The position numbers and the translations under genes are program-made. This document shows positions 1-9,063 of a stretch of 64,000 nucleotides of DNA, in pieces. Numbering within the stretch: the stretch's first letter is position 1; each line of letters begins with the position of its first letter. Origin of the DNA: Blastococcus sp. CCUG 61487 (GTDB taxonomy: Bacteria; Actinomycetota; Actinomycetes; Mycobacteriales; Geodermatophilaceae). Location: positions 1 through 64,000 of the forward strand of contig NZ_LWUA01000278.1 of NCBI RefSeq assembly GCF_005222955.1. Direction: 5' to 3'. The notes beneath the pieces are model-generated. The model saw nothing but the letters and a program-made list of their open reading frames with translations, had not been told where the DNA came from and searched no databases.

Positions 1-528
1 CCGCCGGCCCCCGCGCCCGCTCCCGCCGCGCCGCCGGCCCAGCAGCCCCGCGAGGACGACAGCGCCCGGGCCTCCCGGATGCTCGCGCTGGCGACCGAGA
101 CCGCGGACCGCTACGTCAACGAGGCCAAGACCCAGGCCGAGCAGATGCTCAGCGGGGCCAAGGCGAACAGCGAGCGGCTGATGAACGACGCGCGCGCCAA
201 GAGCGAGCAGATGGTGGCCGAGGCCAAGCACCGCGCCGACGCGATGATCGGCGACGCCCGCACGCGGGCCGAGACGATGGAGCGCGAGGCGCGCGCCAAG
301 GCCGCGGCGCTGGACCAGGACGCGGAGCGGCGCCACGTCGAGGTGATGGGCAGCCTCGAGGAGAAGCGCTCCAACCTGGAGCGCAAGATCGAGGAGCTCC
401 GCACGATGGAGCGGGAGTACCGCACCCGCCTGCGGTCGTTCCTCGAGTCCAACCTGCGCGACCTCGACAGCCGCGGCTCGGCCGAGCCCGCCTCGAACGC
501 GCGGCAGAACCAGCACGCCACCGCGTAG
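1..528 (+). CDS. divIVA: DivIVA/Wag31-type polar growth protein, C-terminal part
   Basis: The reading frame is open from the window edge, so only the C-terminal part is visible. It begins with a Pro/Ala linker (about 20 residues) and continues as an unbroken Ala/Glu/Arg/Lys-rich coiled coil. Short heptads recur, such as EAKTQAEQM, NDARAKSEQM and EAKHRADAMI, followed by a REYRTRLRSFLESNL segment, which is typical of the DivIVA C-terminus. In Actinobacteria this protein assembles at cell poles and directs apical wall synthesis. The position just before ileS is the usual actinobacterial context. It ends in a short polar tail. The membrane-binding N-terminal domain lies outside the window, so the identification rests on the coiled coil plus synteny. 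Confidence 0.85.
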   Translation, partial: PPAPAPAPAAPPAQQPREDDSARASRMLALATETADRYVNEAKTQAEQMLSGAKANSERLMNDARAKSEQMVAEAKHRADAMIGDARTRAETMEREARAKAAALDQDAERRHVEVMGSLEEKRSNLERKIEELRTMEREYRTRLRSFLESNLRDLDSRGSAEPASNARQNQHATA

Positions 529-553
529 CGCGGGGCCGTGGAGCACGGCCGTC

Positions 554-590
554 GCGACAGGCCCCCGGACGACGTCCGGGGGCCTGTCGC
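554..590 (+). terminator. Perfect 17-bp hairpin after divIVA
   Basis: Two perfect 17-nt arms (554-570 and 574-590) flank a 3-nt loop. The hairpin starts 26 nt after the divIVA stop. There is no T-run, as is usual for high-GC actinobacterial terminators. Confidence 0.8.
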
Positions 591-644
591 ACGTCCGGGG
601 ACGGCGCGGGCGCGCTGGCCGGCGCGGGCGAGCCGCCGTGCCCC

Positions 645-650
645 TATCCT
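645..650 (+). promoter_or_regulatory. -10 box TATCCT, leaderless spacing
   Basis: TATCCT ends 7 nt before the GTG at 658, so the predicted transcript would begin at or next to the start codon. Confidence 0.5.
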
Positions 651-657
651 CCGAGGC

Positions 658-1236
658 GTGATCCTGGGTGCGGCCCTGTTGCTGCTCGTCGGTCTCGGGC
701 TGTTCGTCGCCGGCGTGCTCACCGGTGAGACGGCCTTCTACTGGTCGTGCGTGGGCGCTTGCGTGGTCGCGGCGGTCCTGCTGGTCATCGCGCGGGTCCG
801 GATGGCGCCCGACCGGCCGGCCCGGAACCCGGCGAAGGACGCCGTGCCCGCAGGAGCGCCACGGCAGCCCGGCGGCAGCACCGCGGCCTCGGCCACGTCG
901 CCCCCTGCCACGACGCCGTCCTCACCCCCCGCCACGTCCCCGGCCACGACGCCGGCCTCGACCGCCGCCGATCCGGTGGAGGCGGGGGAGCCCCCGGTCG
1001 AGGAGGTCGAGGTCACCGACCTGCTCCTGGTGGTCGACCTCCAGGACGAGGTCCTGGTCGTCGACGAGCACCCGCGCTACCACGTGGCCGGCTGCCGGCA
1101 CCTGACCGGCCGGACGACCATCCCGATCCCGCTCGACGAGGCGCGCACCGACGGCTTCACGCCCTGCGGCGTGTGCCGTCCCGACGCGACGCTCGCCGCC
1201 CAGGTGCGCGCCCGCAAGCAGGCGACCGAGGACTGA
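658..1236 (+). CDS. Small membrane protein with C-terminal zinc-binding motif
   Basis: I do not recognise a named family. From the GTG at 658 the protein has 192 residues. Two hydrophobic segments (about residues 3-20 and 25-43) are followed by a long Ala/Thr/Pro/Ser linker and a soluble C-terminus. That end carries YHVAGCRHL followed by TPCGVCRP, the His/Cys pattern of Ada-like or nuclease-associated small zinc domains. An upstream in-frame start at 538 would run through the divIVA terminator. GTG 658 is preferred because TATCCT lies exactly 7 nt before it. The zinc motif is seen; a role in metal sensing or surface binding is only inference. Confidence 0.75.
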   Translation: MILGAALLLLVGLGLFVAGVLTGETAFYWSCVGACVVAAVLLVIARVRMAPDRPARNPAKDAVPAGAPRQPGGSTAASATSPPATTPSSPPATSPATTPASTAADPVEAGEPPVEEVEVTDLLLVVDLQDEVLVVDEHPRYHVAGCRHLTGRTTIPIPLDEARTDGFTPCGVCRPDATLAAQVRARKQATED

Positions 1237-1261
1237 GGCCCCCGGGCCCGACCCCTGGGCG

Positions 1262-4200
1262 CTACCCGGCGCGGGCGATCCGCATCTCGAGTCCGGCGGG
1301 CAGGCCCTCGACGACGGCGGTGTCCCCGTCGGCCGCCTCGGTGCCCGCGAGCACCGTCGTGGCGAGCACCTCGCGGGCGAGCTGGTCCCCGTGCTCGGTC
1401 AGCGCCCGGCGCAGCTGCTCGTCGTCGGTGCCCCACCACAGGCGGATCCGGTCGGTGACCTCCAGGCCGCTCTTCTTGCGGGTCTCCTGGACGGCGCGGA
1501 TGACCTCCCGCACCAGCCCGGCCCGCTCCAGCTCGGGGGTCAGCGTCAGGTCCAGCGCCACGGTGAGCCCCGTGCCGCTGGCCACCGTCCACCCCTCGCG
1601 TGGCGTCTCGGTGACGATCAGGTCGCCGTCCGCCAGCGTCACCGGGGCTCCGTCGACATCCACGGTGGCCGTACCGGCGCGGTAGGCCGCGGTCAGCTCC
1701 GCCGGGTCGGCGGCGGCGACCGCCTGGGCGACGGCCTGCACCTGCTTGCCCAGCCGGCGCCCCACCGCGCGGAAGTCGACCTTCACGCTCACGTCGACGA
1801 GCTCGCCGACGGCCGACAGCTCGACCAGCTCGGTCACGTTGAGCTCGTCGGCGACCTCGGCCACCAGGTCGCGGGGGAGCTGCGCCCAGCCGGGGGCGGC
1901 CACGGCGGCCCGGGCCAGCGGTTGCCGGGTCCGGACCTTGGCGCCGGTACGCGCCGACCGGCCCAGCTCGACCAGCCGGCGGACGAGGTCGACCTGCGCC
2001 ACGAGGGCGTCGTCCCGGGCGTCCTCGTCGACAGAGGGCCAGGCGGCCAGGTGCACCGAGTCCGGTGCGTCCGGCCCCAGCCCGGGCAGCACGGCTCGGC
2101 TCCAGACCTCGTCGGTCACGAACGGGGTGAACGGGGCCATGAGCCGGGTCAGGCCGTCGAGCACCTCGTGCAGGGTGGCGAGGGCGGCGGGGTCGCCGTC
2201 CCAGAAGCGCCGGCGGGACCGGCGGACGTACCAGTTCGACAGGTCGTCGACGAACCCGGCGAGCAGCCGGCCGGCGCCCTGGGTGTCGAAGTCCTCCAGG
2301 GCTCCGGTCACGCCGTCGGTGACCGCCGCGAGCCGGGCCAGCGCCCAACGGTCCAGCAGCGGCCGCTCGGCGCGCGCGGGCGCGGGCGTGGCGCGCGGGT
2401 CCCAGCCGTTGGCCTCCGCGTAGAGGGTGAAGAAGCTGGCCGTGTTCCAGTAGGTGAGCAGGACCTTGCGGACCACCTCGGACAGCGTCTCGTGCCCGAC
2501 CCGGCGGGCCGACCACGGAGAGCCGCCGGCCAGCATGAACCAGCGGACGGCGTCCGCGCCGTGCCGGTCCATCAGCGGGATCGGCTCGAGGATGTTGCCC
2601 AGGTGCTTGCTCATCTTGCGGCCGTCCTCGGCCAGGATGTGGCCCAGGCACAGCACGTTCTCGTAGGAGCTCTGCTCGAACACCAGCGTGCCGACGGCCA
2701 TGAGCGAGTAGAACCAGCCGCGGGTCTGGTCGATCGCCTCGCAGATGAACTGCGCCGGATAGGCCGCCTCGAACTCCTCCTGGTTCCGGAACGGTGCGCC
2801 CCACTGGGCGAACGGCATCGAGCCGGAGTCGTACCAGGCGTCGATCACCTGCGGCACGCGCCGGTAGGTGCCCTCCTCGCCGGGCACCGTGAAGGTCACC
2901 TCGTCGATGAACGGCCGGTGCGGGTCCAGGCCGGAGAGGTCGCGCCCGGTCAGCTCCGACAGCTCGGCGAGCGAGCCGACGACGACCATGCGCTGCGGGT
3001 CGGCGTCGTTGCGCCAGATCGGCAGCGGGGTGCCCCAGTACCGGTCGCGGGACAGCGCCCAGTCGACGTTGTTGTTCAGCCAGTCCCCGTAGCGCCCGTG
3101 CTTGATGCTCCCGGGGTACCAGTTCGTCTTCTCGTTCTCGGCGAGCAGCTGGTCCTTGATCGCGCTCGTCCGGATGTACCAGGACGGCTGCGCGTAGTAC
3201 ATCAGCGGCGTGTGGCACCGCCAGCAGTGCGGATAGCTGTGCTCGTACCGCTGCTCGCGCCACAGCAGGCCGCGGGCCTGCAGGTCCTCGACCAGCGCGG
3301 GATCGGCGGCCTTGAAGAAGTGCCCGCCGACGAGCGGGACGTCGGCCAGGAAGTGCCCCGTCGAGTCGATCGGGACCACCACGGGCAGGCCGTAGCTCCG
3401 GCAGACCGCGAGGTCGTCGGCGCCGAAGGCGGGGGACTGGTGCACCAGGCCCGTGCCGTCGTCGGTGGTCACGTAGTCGGCGAGCACGACGAAGTGCGCG
3501 TCCTCGCCGGCCGGGAACTCGACCAGCTCGAACGGCCGCTGGTAGTGCACCCGCTCCCAGTCCCGGCCGGACGTGCGGGCCAGCACCTCGACGTCGTCGA
3601 GCTCGCCGAAGACCGCGCCCAGCAGCGGCTCGGCGACGACGAGCGTGTCCTGACCCCGCCTCGCGACCACGTAGGTGACGTCCGGGTGCACGGCGACAGC
3701 GGTGTTGGAGGGCAGCGTCCACGGCGTCGTCGTCCAGATCAGCAGGTCGGCCCGGCCGGCCCACTCGCCGCTGGTCACCGGCATCCGCACGTAGACCGAG
3801 GGATCGGTCAGCGTCTCGTAGCCCTGGGCCACTTCGTGGTCGGAGAGCCCCGTGCCGCACCGCGGGCAGTACGGCGCGACCCGGTGGTCCTCGACGAGCA
3901 GGCCCTTGCGGTGGATCTGCTGGAGGGACCACCAGACGCTCTGGACGTAGCTGGAGTCCATCGTCCAGTAGGCGGTCGACATGTCGACCCAGTAGCCCAT
4001 CCGGCGGGTGAGGTCGGAGAAGGCGTCGACGTGCCGGACGACGGACTCCCGGCAGCGGGCGTTGAATTCGGCGATCCCGTAGCGCTCGATGTCGGGCTTG
4101 CCCGCGAACCCGAGCTCCTGCTCGACCGCGATCTCGACCGGCAGGCCGTGGCAGTCCCAGCCGGCGCGACGGGGCACGTGCCAGCCCCGCATCGTCTTGA

Positions 4201-4444
4201 ACCGGGGGAAGACGTCCTTGAACGCGCGCGCCTCGATGTGGTGCGTGCCCGGCCGGCCGTTGGCGGTGGGCGGACCCTCGTAGAAGTTCCACTGCGGCTT
4301 CCCGGCCGACGCCTCCAGGCTGCGGGCGAAGACCTTGTCGGCCTCCCACCGCTCCAGGATCTGCCGCTCGAGAGCCGGGAGGTCGACCTGCGGGGGCAGC
4401 GCGGAGAACGGGCCGGTGGCCGAGGGTGAACTCACGGGATCCAT
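1262..4444 (-). CDS. ileS: Isoleucyl-tRNA synthetase
   Basis: This gene charges tRNA-Ile with isoleucine. The protein has about 1060 residues, the length of the long class. The N-terminal nucleotide-binding site carries a HIGH-type motif in GPPTANGRPGTHH and the KMSKS equivalent in DGRKMSKHLGN. The editing domain lies between them, and the C-terminal part is the anticodon-binding helical region. The motif forms resemble the eukaryote-like type found in mycobacteria, a type generally associated with low mupirocin sensitivity (family knowledge, not tested here). ATG 4444 has a purine-rich GGGGAGA directly upstream; GTG 4435 would give better Shine-Dalgarno spacing. The short divergent gap to the next gene leaves no room for a T-box leader. 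Confidence 0.97.
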   Translation of the reverse strand: MDPVSSPSATGPFSALPPQVDLPALERQILERWEADKVFARSLEASAGKPQWNFYEGPPTANGRPGTHHIEARAFKDVFPRFKTMRGWHVPRRAGWDCHGLPVEIAVEQELGFAGKPDIERYGIAEFNARCRESVVRHVDAFSDLTRRMGYWVDMSTAYWTMDSSYVQSVWWSLQQIHRKGLLVEDHRVAPYCPRCGTGLSDHEVAQGYETLTDPSVYVRMPVTSGEWAGRADLLIWTTTPWTLPSNTAVAVHPDVTYVVARRGQDTLVVAEPLLGAVFGELDDVEVLARTSGRDWERVHYQRPFELVEFPAGEDAHFVVLADYVTTDDGTGLVHQSPAFGADDLAVCRSYGLPVVVPIDSTGHFLADVPLVGGHFFKAADPALVEDLQARGLLWREQRYEHSYPHCWRCHTPLMYYAQPSWYIRTSAIKDQLLAENEKTNWYPGSIKHGRYGDWLNNNVDWALSRDRYWGTPLPIWRNDADPQRMVVVGSLAELSELTGRDLSGLDPHRPFIDEVTFTVPGEEGTYRRVPQVIDAWYDSGSMPFAQWGAPFRNQEEFEAAYPAQFICEAIDQTRGWFYSLMAVGTLVFEQSSYENVLCLGHILAEDGRKMSKHLGNILEPIPLMDRHGADAVRWFMLAGGSPWSARRVGHETLSEVVRKVLLTYWNTASFFTLYAEANGWDPRATPAPARAERPLLDRWALARLAAVTDGVTGALEDFDTQGAGRLLAGFVDDLSNWYVRRSRRRFWDGDPAALATLHEVLDGLTRLMAPFTPFVTDEVWSRAVLPGLGPDAPDSVHLAAWPSVDEDARDDALVAQVDLVRRLVELGRSARTGAKVRTRQPLARAAVAAPGWAQLPRDLVAEVADELNVTELVELSAVGELVDVSVKVDFRAVGRRLGKQVQAVAQAVAAADPAELTAAYRAGTATVDVDGAPVTLADGDLIVTETPREGWTVASGTGLTVALDLTLTPELERAGLVREVIRAVQETRKKSGLEVTDRIRLWWGTDDEQLRRALTEHGDQLAREVLATTVLAGTEAADGDTAVVEGLPAGLEMRIARAG

Positions 4445-4497
4445 TCTCCCCGAACCGGCAACCGGGTTCGCACGCCGCACCTCGCGGCCGGTGCCCT

Positions 4498-4503
4498 TAG
4501 GAT
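4498..4503 (+). promoter_or_regulatory. -10 box TAGGAT for DUF4032 gene
   Basis: TAGGAT lies about 36 nt before the ATG at 4539, which leaves a short leader containing the Shine-Dalgarno GGAGGAGG (4526-4533). Confidence 0.45.
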
Positions 4504-4538
4504 CCCCGCGAGGGCGTCGACCCCCGGAGGAGGGCCTG

Positions 4539-5768
4539 ATGCGCTATCTCTTCCGCCCGCCGGCCACCGAGGCGGCCGGCCTGCTCAGCCTCCCGTGGCA
4601 CCAGCCACTGGAGGAGTGGGACCCGGATCTGCTGCTCGACGTGCCCCAGCGGGGCATCTCGCGGCACGTCGTCAGGTTCGTGGCGACCGAGGGGCGGGTC
4701 TACGCGCTGAAGGAGATCTCCGAGCGGCTGGCCCGGCACGAGTACGCGCTGCTCACCGAGTTCGAGGCCGAGGGGCTGCCCGCCGTCCACGTGCTCGGGA
4801 TCTGCGTGGACCGGCCCGACCACCAGGAAGCGATCCTGGTGACCCGGTACCTCGAGTACTCCATGTCCTACCGGTGGCTGTTCTCCCGCCCGCAGGGCGA
4901 GCACTCGACCGACAAGCTGCTGGACACGATGGTGGTGCTGCTCGTGCGGCTGCACCTCGCGGGCGTCTTCTGGGGCGACTGCTCGCTGTCGAACACGCTC
5001 TTCCGGCTCGACGCGGGCGCGTTCACCGCCTTCCTCGTCGACGCGGAGACCGCCGAGCGGTACCCGTCGCTGTCACCGGGCCAGCGCCGCTACGACGTCG
5101 ACCTGGCGCGCGAGCGGGTCGGGGCGGAGCTGCTGGACCTGCAGTTCGGCGGCCTGCTGCCCGAGGGCGTCGACCCGATCGCCGCCGCCGACAGCCTGCC
5201 GCCGCGGTACGAGGCGCTGTGGGACGAGGTCACCCGCGAGGAGCTCATCGACCCCTCCGAGCAGCGGTACCGGGTCGCGGAGCGGCTGCAGCGGCTCAAC
5301 GACCTCGGCTTCGACGTCGGCGAGGTGGAGCTGATCACCGGCGACGAGGGCACCCGGCTGCGCGTCGAGACGCGGGTGTCCGAGCCCGGGCACGACCGCC
5401 GGGAGCTGTTCCGGCTGACCGGGTTGGAAGTCCAGGAGCGGCAGGCGCAGCGGCTGCTCAACGACATCCGTGCCTACCGCGCCTACCTCGAGCAGCGGGA
5501 CGGCCACCCGGTCTCGGACACCTTCGCCGCCCACCGCTGGCTGGCCGAGGTGTACCAGCCCGTCGTCGACGCGATCCCGCCCGAGCTCGCCGGCCGCCTG
5601 GCGCCGGCGCAGATCTTCCACGAGGTCCTCGACCACCGGTGGTTCCTGTCCGAGCGCGCCAAGCGCGACGTCGGGACGACGGAGGCCGCCCGCTCCTACT
5701 TCGAGCACGAGCTGCCCAAGACGCCCAGCGAGGTCACCACCCCGTCGGTGATGATCCGGCGCCGCTGA
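4539..5768 (+). CDS. DUF4032 protein with kinase-like fold
   Basis: This 409-residue soluble protein matches the actinobacterial DUF4032 family, whose N-terminal half resembles lipopolysaccharide/aminoglycoside-type kinases. Kinase-like landmarks are visible: Lys58 in YALKE, a catalytic-loop pattern GDCSLSN (Asp147, Asn152) and a metal-binding Asp168 in FLVDAET. The C-terminal half (about 200-409) is the family-specific part, rich in Arg/Glu. The ATG has an excellent GGAGGAGG 5 nt upstream. The gene sits directly before the trehalose-type importer operon, about 150 bp away with its own leader between them. The substrate is unknown; kinase activity is inferred from residues only. Confidence 0.85.
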   Translation: MRYLFRPPATEAAGLLSLPWHQPLEEWDPDLLLDVPQRGISRHVVRFVATEGRVYALKEISERLARHEYALLTEFEAEGLPAVHVLGICVDRPDHQEAILVTRYLEYSMSYRWLFSRPQGEHSTDKLLDTMVVLLVRLHLAGVFWGDCSLSNTLFRLDAGAFTAFLVDAETAERYPSLSPGQRRYDVDLARERVGAELLDLQFGGLLPEGVDPIAAADSLPPRYEALWDEVTREELIDPSEQRYRVAERLQRLNDLGFDVGEVELITGDEGTRLRVETRVSEPGHDRRELFRLTGLEVQERQAQRLLNDIRAYRAYLEQRDGHPVSDTFAAHRWLAEVYQPVVDAIPPELAGRLAPAQIFHEVLDHRWFLSERAKRDVGTTEAARSYFEHELPKTPSEVTTPSVMIRRR

Positions 5769-5798
5769 CCGGATCGTCCGCCGTTCCCGCGGTGACGT

Positions 5799-5812
5799 CG
5801 GAAGACGTTCCG
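5799..5812. promoter_or_regulatory. Inverted repeat, possible operator of the sug operon
   Basis: CGGAA-GACG-TTCCG forms 5-bp arms with a 4-bp centre in the lower-GC patch upstream of the importer. It could bind a LacI/GntR-type repressor, but no regulator gene is adjacent. Confidence 0.25.
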
Positions 5813-5868
5813 GTAACGGATGGATAGCGCCATGATTTGCGGGTCGTTGTGTGCTGCATCACGCTTCG

Positions 5869-5895
5869 GGGGCGGCGGCGACGGACCGCCGCCCC
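5869..5895 (+). promoter_or_regulatory. Leader hairpin upstream of lpqY
   Basis: GGGGCGGCGG and CCGCCGCCCC pair perfectly (10 bp) around a 7-nt loop. The hairpin lies about 20 nt before the start codon and could stabilise the mRNA or modulate translation. Confidence 0.4.
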
Positions 5896-5915
5896 GGACG
5901 GAGCGGACGGAGGCG

Positions 5916-7271
5916 ATGACCGTGCGGATGGCGGGGAGCCGGAGCCCTGGCGGAGGTCGGTACGGGGCGCTCCCGCCACCGGGCCGACGCCGGTCCCGCC
6001 GGGCGTTGGCGGGCACGGCGGTGTCGTTCGTCGCGGCGTCGGTCCTGTCCGGCTGCGGCGGGGGCACCGGCGGGTCGACGCTGGTCTGGTACACCAACCC
6101 CGACTCCGGCGGCCAGGCCGAGATCGCCCGGCTGTGCACGGAGGAGTCCGGCGGCGCCTACCGGATCGAGACCTCCCAGCTCCCGCGCGAGGCGTCGCAG
6201 CAGCGCGAGCAGCTCATCCGCCGGCTGGCGGCCAACGACAGCTCCATCGACCTGATGAGCCTGGACCCGCCGTTCATCCCGGAGTTCGCCCAGGCGGGCT
6301 TCCTCGCCCCGGTGCCGGACGGCGTGGCCGACCGGGTCACCGAGGACGTCGTGCAGAGCGCGATCGACGGCGCCATGTGGGACGACGAACTCGTCGCCCT
6401 CCCGTTCTGGGCCAACACCCAGCTGCTGTGGTTCAAGAAGTCGGTCGCCGAGGCCGCCGGCCTGGACATGGACCAGCCCGTCACGTGGGACCAGCTGGTG
6501 GACGCGGCCGAGCAGCAGGGCACGACGATCGCGGCGCAGGGCGCCCGGGCGGAGTCGCTGACGGTGTGGCTCAACGCCCTCATCGAGTCCGCGGGCGGGT
6601 CGATCATCGAGGAGAACTCGACCGACCCCGAGCAGATCCAGCTGGGGCTGGCCTCGGACGCGGGCATCCGCGCCGCCGAGGTCATGCGGCGGGTCGCGGA
6701 GGTGACCCCGCCGGCGTTCTCGACGGCGAACGAGGACGCCAACGCCACCGACTTCGAGCAGGGCGACGCCGCCTTCATGGTCAACTGGCCGTTCGTCTAC
6801 CCCCGGGCGCTGGGTGCCGTGGAGGCCGGGACGCTCGACCCGTCGGTGCCCGAGGACTACGGCTGGGCGCTCTACCCCCGGGTCGACGAGGACGAGGAGA
6901 GCGCTCCGCCGCTCGGCGGGATCAACATCGCCGTCGGCGCCTTCAGCGAGAAGGTGGACGCGGCCTACGAGGCAGCGGAGTGCATCGTCTCGGCCGAGAA
7001 CCAGGCGCGGTACTTCGTCAGCGACGGCAACCCGGCGGCGCACCGCGCGGCCTACGAGGACGAGGACGTGCTCGAGGCGTTCCCGCAGGCCCCGCTCATC
7101 CGCGACTCCCTCGAGCTCGCGGCTCCCCGCCCGCAGACGGTCTACTACAACGAGGTCTCCGGCGGCATCCAGCGCGAGTACCACCCCGTGAGCACGATCG
7201 ACCCGGAGCGGACCCCCGAGTCGGCCGCCGAGCTCATCAGCGCCGTCCTCCGAGGGGAGCAGCTGCTGTGA
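5916..7271 (+). CDS. lpqY: Trehalose-type ABC importer, substrate-binding lipoprotein
   Basis: This 451-residue solute-binding protein has an Arg-rich n-region (28-30), a hydrophobic core and lipobox LSGC with the lipidated cysteine at residue 47. It should therefore be anchored on the outer face of the membrane. The mature part matches mycobacterial LpqY in several places, for example NTQLLWF, FEQGDAAFMVNWPF, PLGGINIAVG and STIDPERTPE. LpqY delivers trehalose to SugABC, and the same gene order follows here. An in-frame upstream start at 5820 would run through the leader hairpin; ATG 5916 is preceded by GGACGGAGG. The trehalose assignment is inference from similarity and order; another disaccharide is possible. 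Confidence 0.85.
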   Translation: MTVRMAGSRSPGGGRYGALPPPGRRRSRRALAGTAVSFVAASVLSGCGGGTGGSTLVWYTNPDSGGQAEIARLCTEESGGAYRIETSQLPREASQQREQLIRRLAANDSSIDLMSLDPPFIPEFAQAGFLAPVPDGVADRVTEDVVQSAIDGAMWDDELVALPFWANTQLLWFKKSVAEAAGLDMDQPVTWDQLVDAAEQQGTTIAAQGARAESLTVWLNALIESAGGSIIEENSTDPEQIQLGLASDAGIRAAEVMRRVAEVTPPAFSTANEDANATDFEQGDAAFMVNWPFVYPRALGAVEAGTLDPSVPEDYGWALYPRVDEDEESAPPLGGINIAVGAFSEKVDAAYEAAECIVSAENQARYFVSDGNPAAHRAAYEDEDVLEAFPQAPLIRDSLELAAPRPQTVYYNEVSGGIQREYHPVSTIDPERTPESAAELISAVLRGEQLL

Positions 7272-8230
7272 CCACCACGACGCTTCCGCCGAGCGAGAAG
7301 ACCGAGCCGGTCTCGTCACCACCTGGGGGGCTGAGCGACAAGTCGAAGGCCGAGCGACGCCTCGGCTGGCTGCTCGCCGGCCCGGCGTTCGCGGTGATGC
7401 TCGCCGTCACCGCCTACCCGATCGCCCAGGCGGTCTACGACTCGCTGTTCTCCTACCGGCTCACCAACCCCGACGAGCGGGCGTTCACCGGGCTCAGCAA
7501 CTACTGGGTGGTGCTGACCGACCCGCTGTGGTGGCAGGCGCTGGGCGTGACCCTGCTCATCACGGTCATCACCGTCGTCGTCGAGCTGGTCCTGGGCTTC
7601 GCCCTGGCGATGGTCATGGCCAAGGCGATGCGCGGTCTCCGGCCGGTGCTGCGCGCGGCGATCCTCATCCCGTACGCGGTCATCACCGTCGTCTCGGCCC
7701 TGGCCTGGCAGTTCATGTACGACATCAACACCGGGTTCATCAACAGCTGGTTCACCTGGTTGCCGGGTGTCGCCGAGAACACCGACTGGTTCGGCGACTT
7801 CGGGACCTCGATCTTCGTCATCTGCCTCGCCGAGATCTGGAAGACCACGCCGTTCATCTCGCTGCTGCTGCTCGCCGGCCTGGCGCAGGTGCCCGAGGTG
7901 CTGCAGGAGGCCGCCAAGGTCGACGGCGCCACCTGGTGGCAGCGGTTGTGGCGCGTGACGCTGCCCAACATGAAGGCCGCGATCATGGTCGCGCTGCTGT
8001 TCCGCACGCTGGACGCATTCCGGATCTTCGACTCGATCTTCATCATGACCAACGGCGCCAACGGCACCGAGTCGGTCTCGTTCCTGGCCTACCGGCAGAC
8101 GATCTCCCGGCTGGAGATCGGCCTGGGCTCCGCGGTCTCCGTGCTGTTGTTCATCTCCGTGGTGATCATCGCCCTCGGGTTCATCAAGGGCTTCCGGATC
8201 GACCTGTCGCAGACGAGGGGTGACCGCTGA
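7268..8230 (+). CDS. sugA: Trehalose-type ABC importer, first permease
   Basis: This 320-residue MalF-type inner-membrane permease has six predicted membrane segments after a polar Thr/Pro/Ser-rich N-terminus. The coupling EAA loop reads EAAKVDGATWWQRLWRVTLP and contacts the ATPase. The GTG start overlaps the lpqY stop as GTGA, so translation is probably coupled. It pairs with the next gene to form the heterodimeric channel of the importer. Similarity to SugA comes from family, order and partner. The permease itself does not reveal the sugar. Confidence 0.88.
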   Translation: MTTTTLPPSEKTEPVSSPPGGLSDKSKAERRLGWLLAGPAFAVMLAVTAYPIAQAVYDSLFSYRLTNPDERAFTGLSNYWVVLTDPLWWQALGVTLLITVITVVVELVLGFALAMVMAKAMRGLRPVLRAAILIPYAVITVVSALAWQFMYDINTGFINSWFTWLPGVAENTDWFGDFGTSIFVICLAEIWKTTPFISLLLLAGLAQVPEVLQEAAKVDGATWWQRLWRVTLPNMKAAIMVALLFRTLDAFRIFDSIFIMTNGANGTESVSFLAYRQTISRLEIGLGSAVSVLLFISVVIIALGFIKGFRIDLSQTRGDR

Positions 8231-9063
8231 TGTCCACGAAGGAGAAGGCGTGGTGGTGGGTCGGCGGCGCGCTGATCATCGTCTACTGCCTCTTCCCGAT
8301 CGCCTGGATCGTCTCGCTGTCGTTCAAGGCGCCCTCCGACGTCAGCAACGGCTCGTTCCTGCCGACCGAGGCCACCTGGCGCAACTACGACGACCTGTTC
8401 ACCGGCTCGGCCGGTGACCTGTTCCTGCCGGCGCTGCGCAACTCGTTCGGGATCTGCCTGATCGCGACCGCGATCTCCTGCCTGCTGGCCATGTTCGCGG
8501 CCTACGCCATCGCCCGGCTGGACTTCCGGGGCAAGAAGCTCATCCTGTCCACGGCGCTCGGCGTCGCGATCTTCCCGGTGATCTCGATCGTCACGCCGCT
8601 GTTCAACGTGTGGCGGCAGATCGGGCTCTACGACACCTGGCTGGGCCTGATCATCCCGTACCTGTCGCTGACCCTGCCGATCTCGATCTGGACCATGTCG
8701 GCGTTCTTCCGCGAGATCCCGTGGGAGATGGAGCAGGCCGCGCAGGTCGACGGCGCCACCAGCTGGCAAGCGTTCCGCCGCGTGATCGTCCCGCTGGCTG
8801 CGCCCGGCGTCTTCACCACCGCGATCATCGCCTTCTTCATCGCCTGGAACGACTTCGTCTACGGCATCTCGCTCACCTCGACCGATGCCGCCCGCCCCGT
8901 CCCGGCGGCGCTGGGCCTGTTCTCCGGCGCCTCCCAGTTCGAGGACCCGACCACGGTCACGGCGGCCGCGGCCGTCGTCGTCACGATCCCCGTCGTGGTC
9001 CTCGTGCTGCTCTTCCAGCGCCGGATCGTCGCCGGCCTGACCAACGGAGCGGTCAAGGGATGA
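8230..9063 (+). CDS. sugB: Trehalose-type ABC importer, second permease
   Basis: This 277-residue MalG-type permease has six membrane segments and an EAA loop, EQAAQVDGATSWQAFRRVIV, close to the C-terminus. The start codon shares a base with the sugA stop (TGATG), indicating coupled translation. Together with SugA it forms the transmembrane pore energised by SugC. The length is normal for the family. It is followed by a tiny ORF that bridges it to the ATPase gene, and I see no independent promoter in between. Confidence 0.88.
   Translation: MSTKEKAWWWVGGALIIVYCLFPIAWIVSLSFKAPSDVSNGSFLPTEATWRNYDDLFTGSAGDLFLPALRNSFGICLIATAISCLLAMFAAYAIARLDFRGKKLILSTALGVAIFPVISIVTPLFNVWRQIGLYDTWLGLIIPYLSLTLPISIWTMSAFFREIPWEMEQAAQVDGATSWQAFRRVIVPLAAPGVFTTAIIAFFIAWNDFVYGISLTSTDAARPVPAALGLFSGASQFEDPTTVTAAAAVVVTIPVVVLVLLFQRRIVAGLTNGAVKG

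Noticed and set aside
1391-4429. 1012-codon ORF on + opposite ileS
   Set aside because: It is a mirror of the ileS codon pattern in GC-rich DNA, rich in Arg/Gly/Pro/His/Val with no domain.
4445-4538. T-box leader for ileS
   Set aside because: Only about 95 bp separate ileS from the divergent gene; no T-box core or specifier structure is visible.
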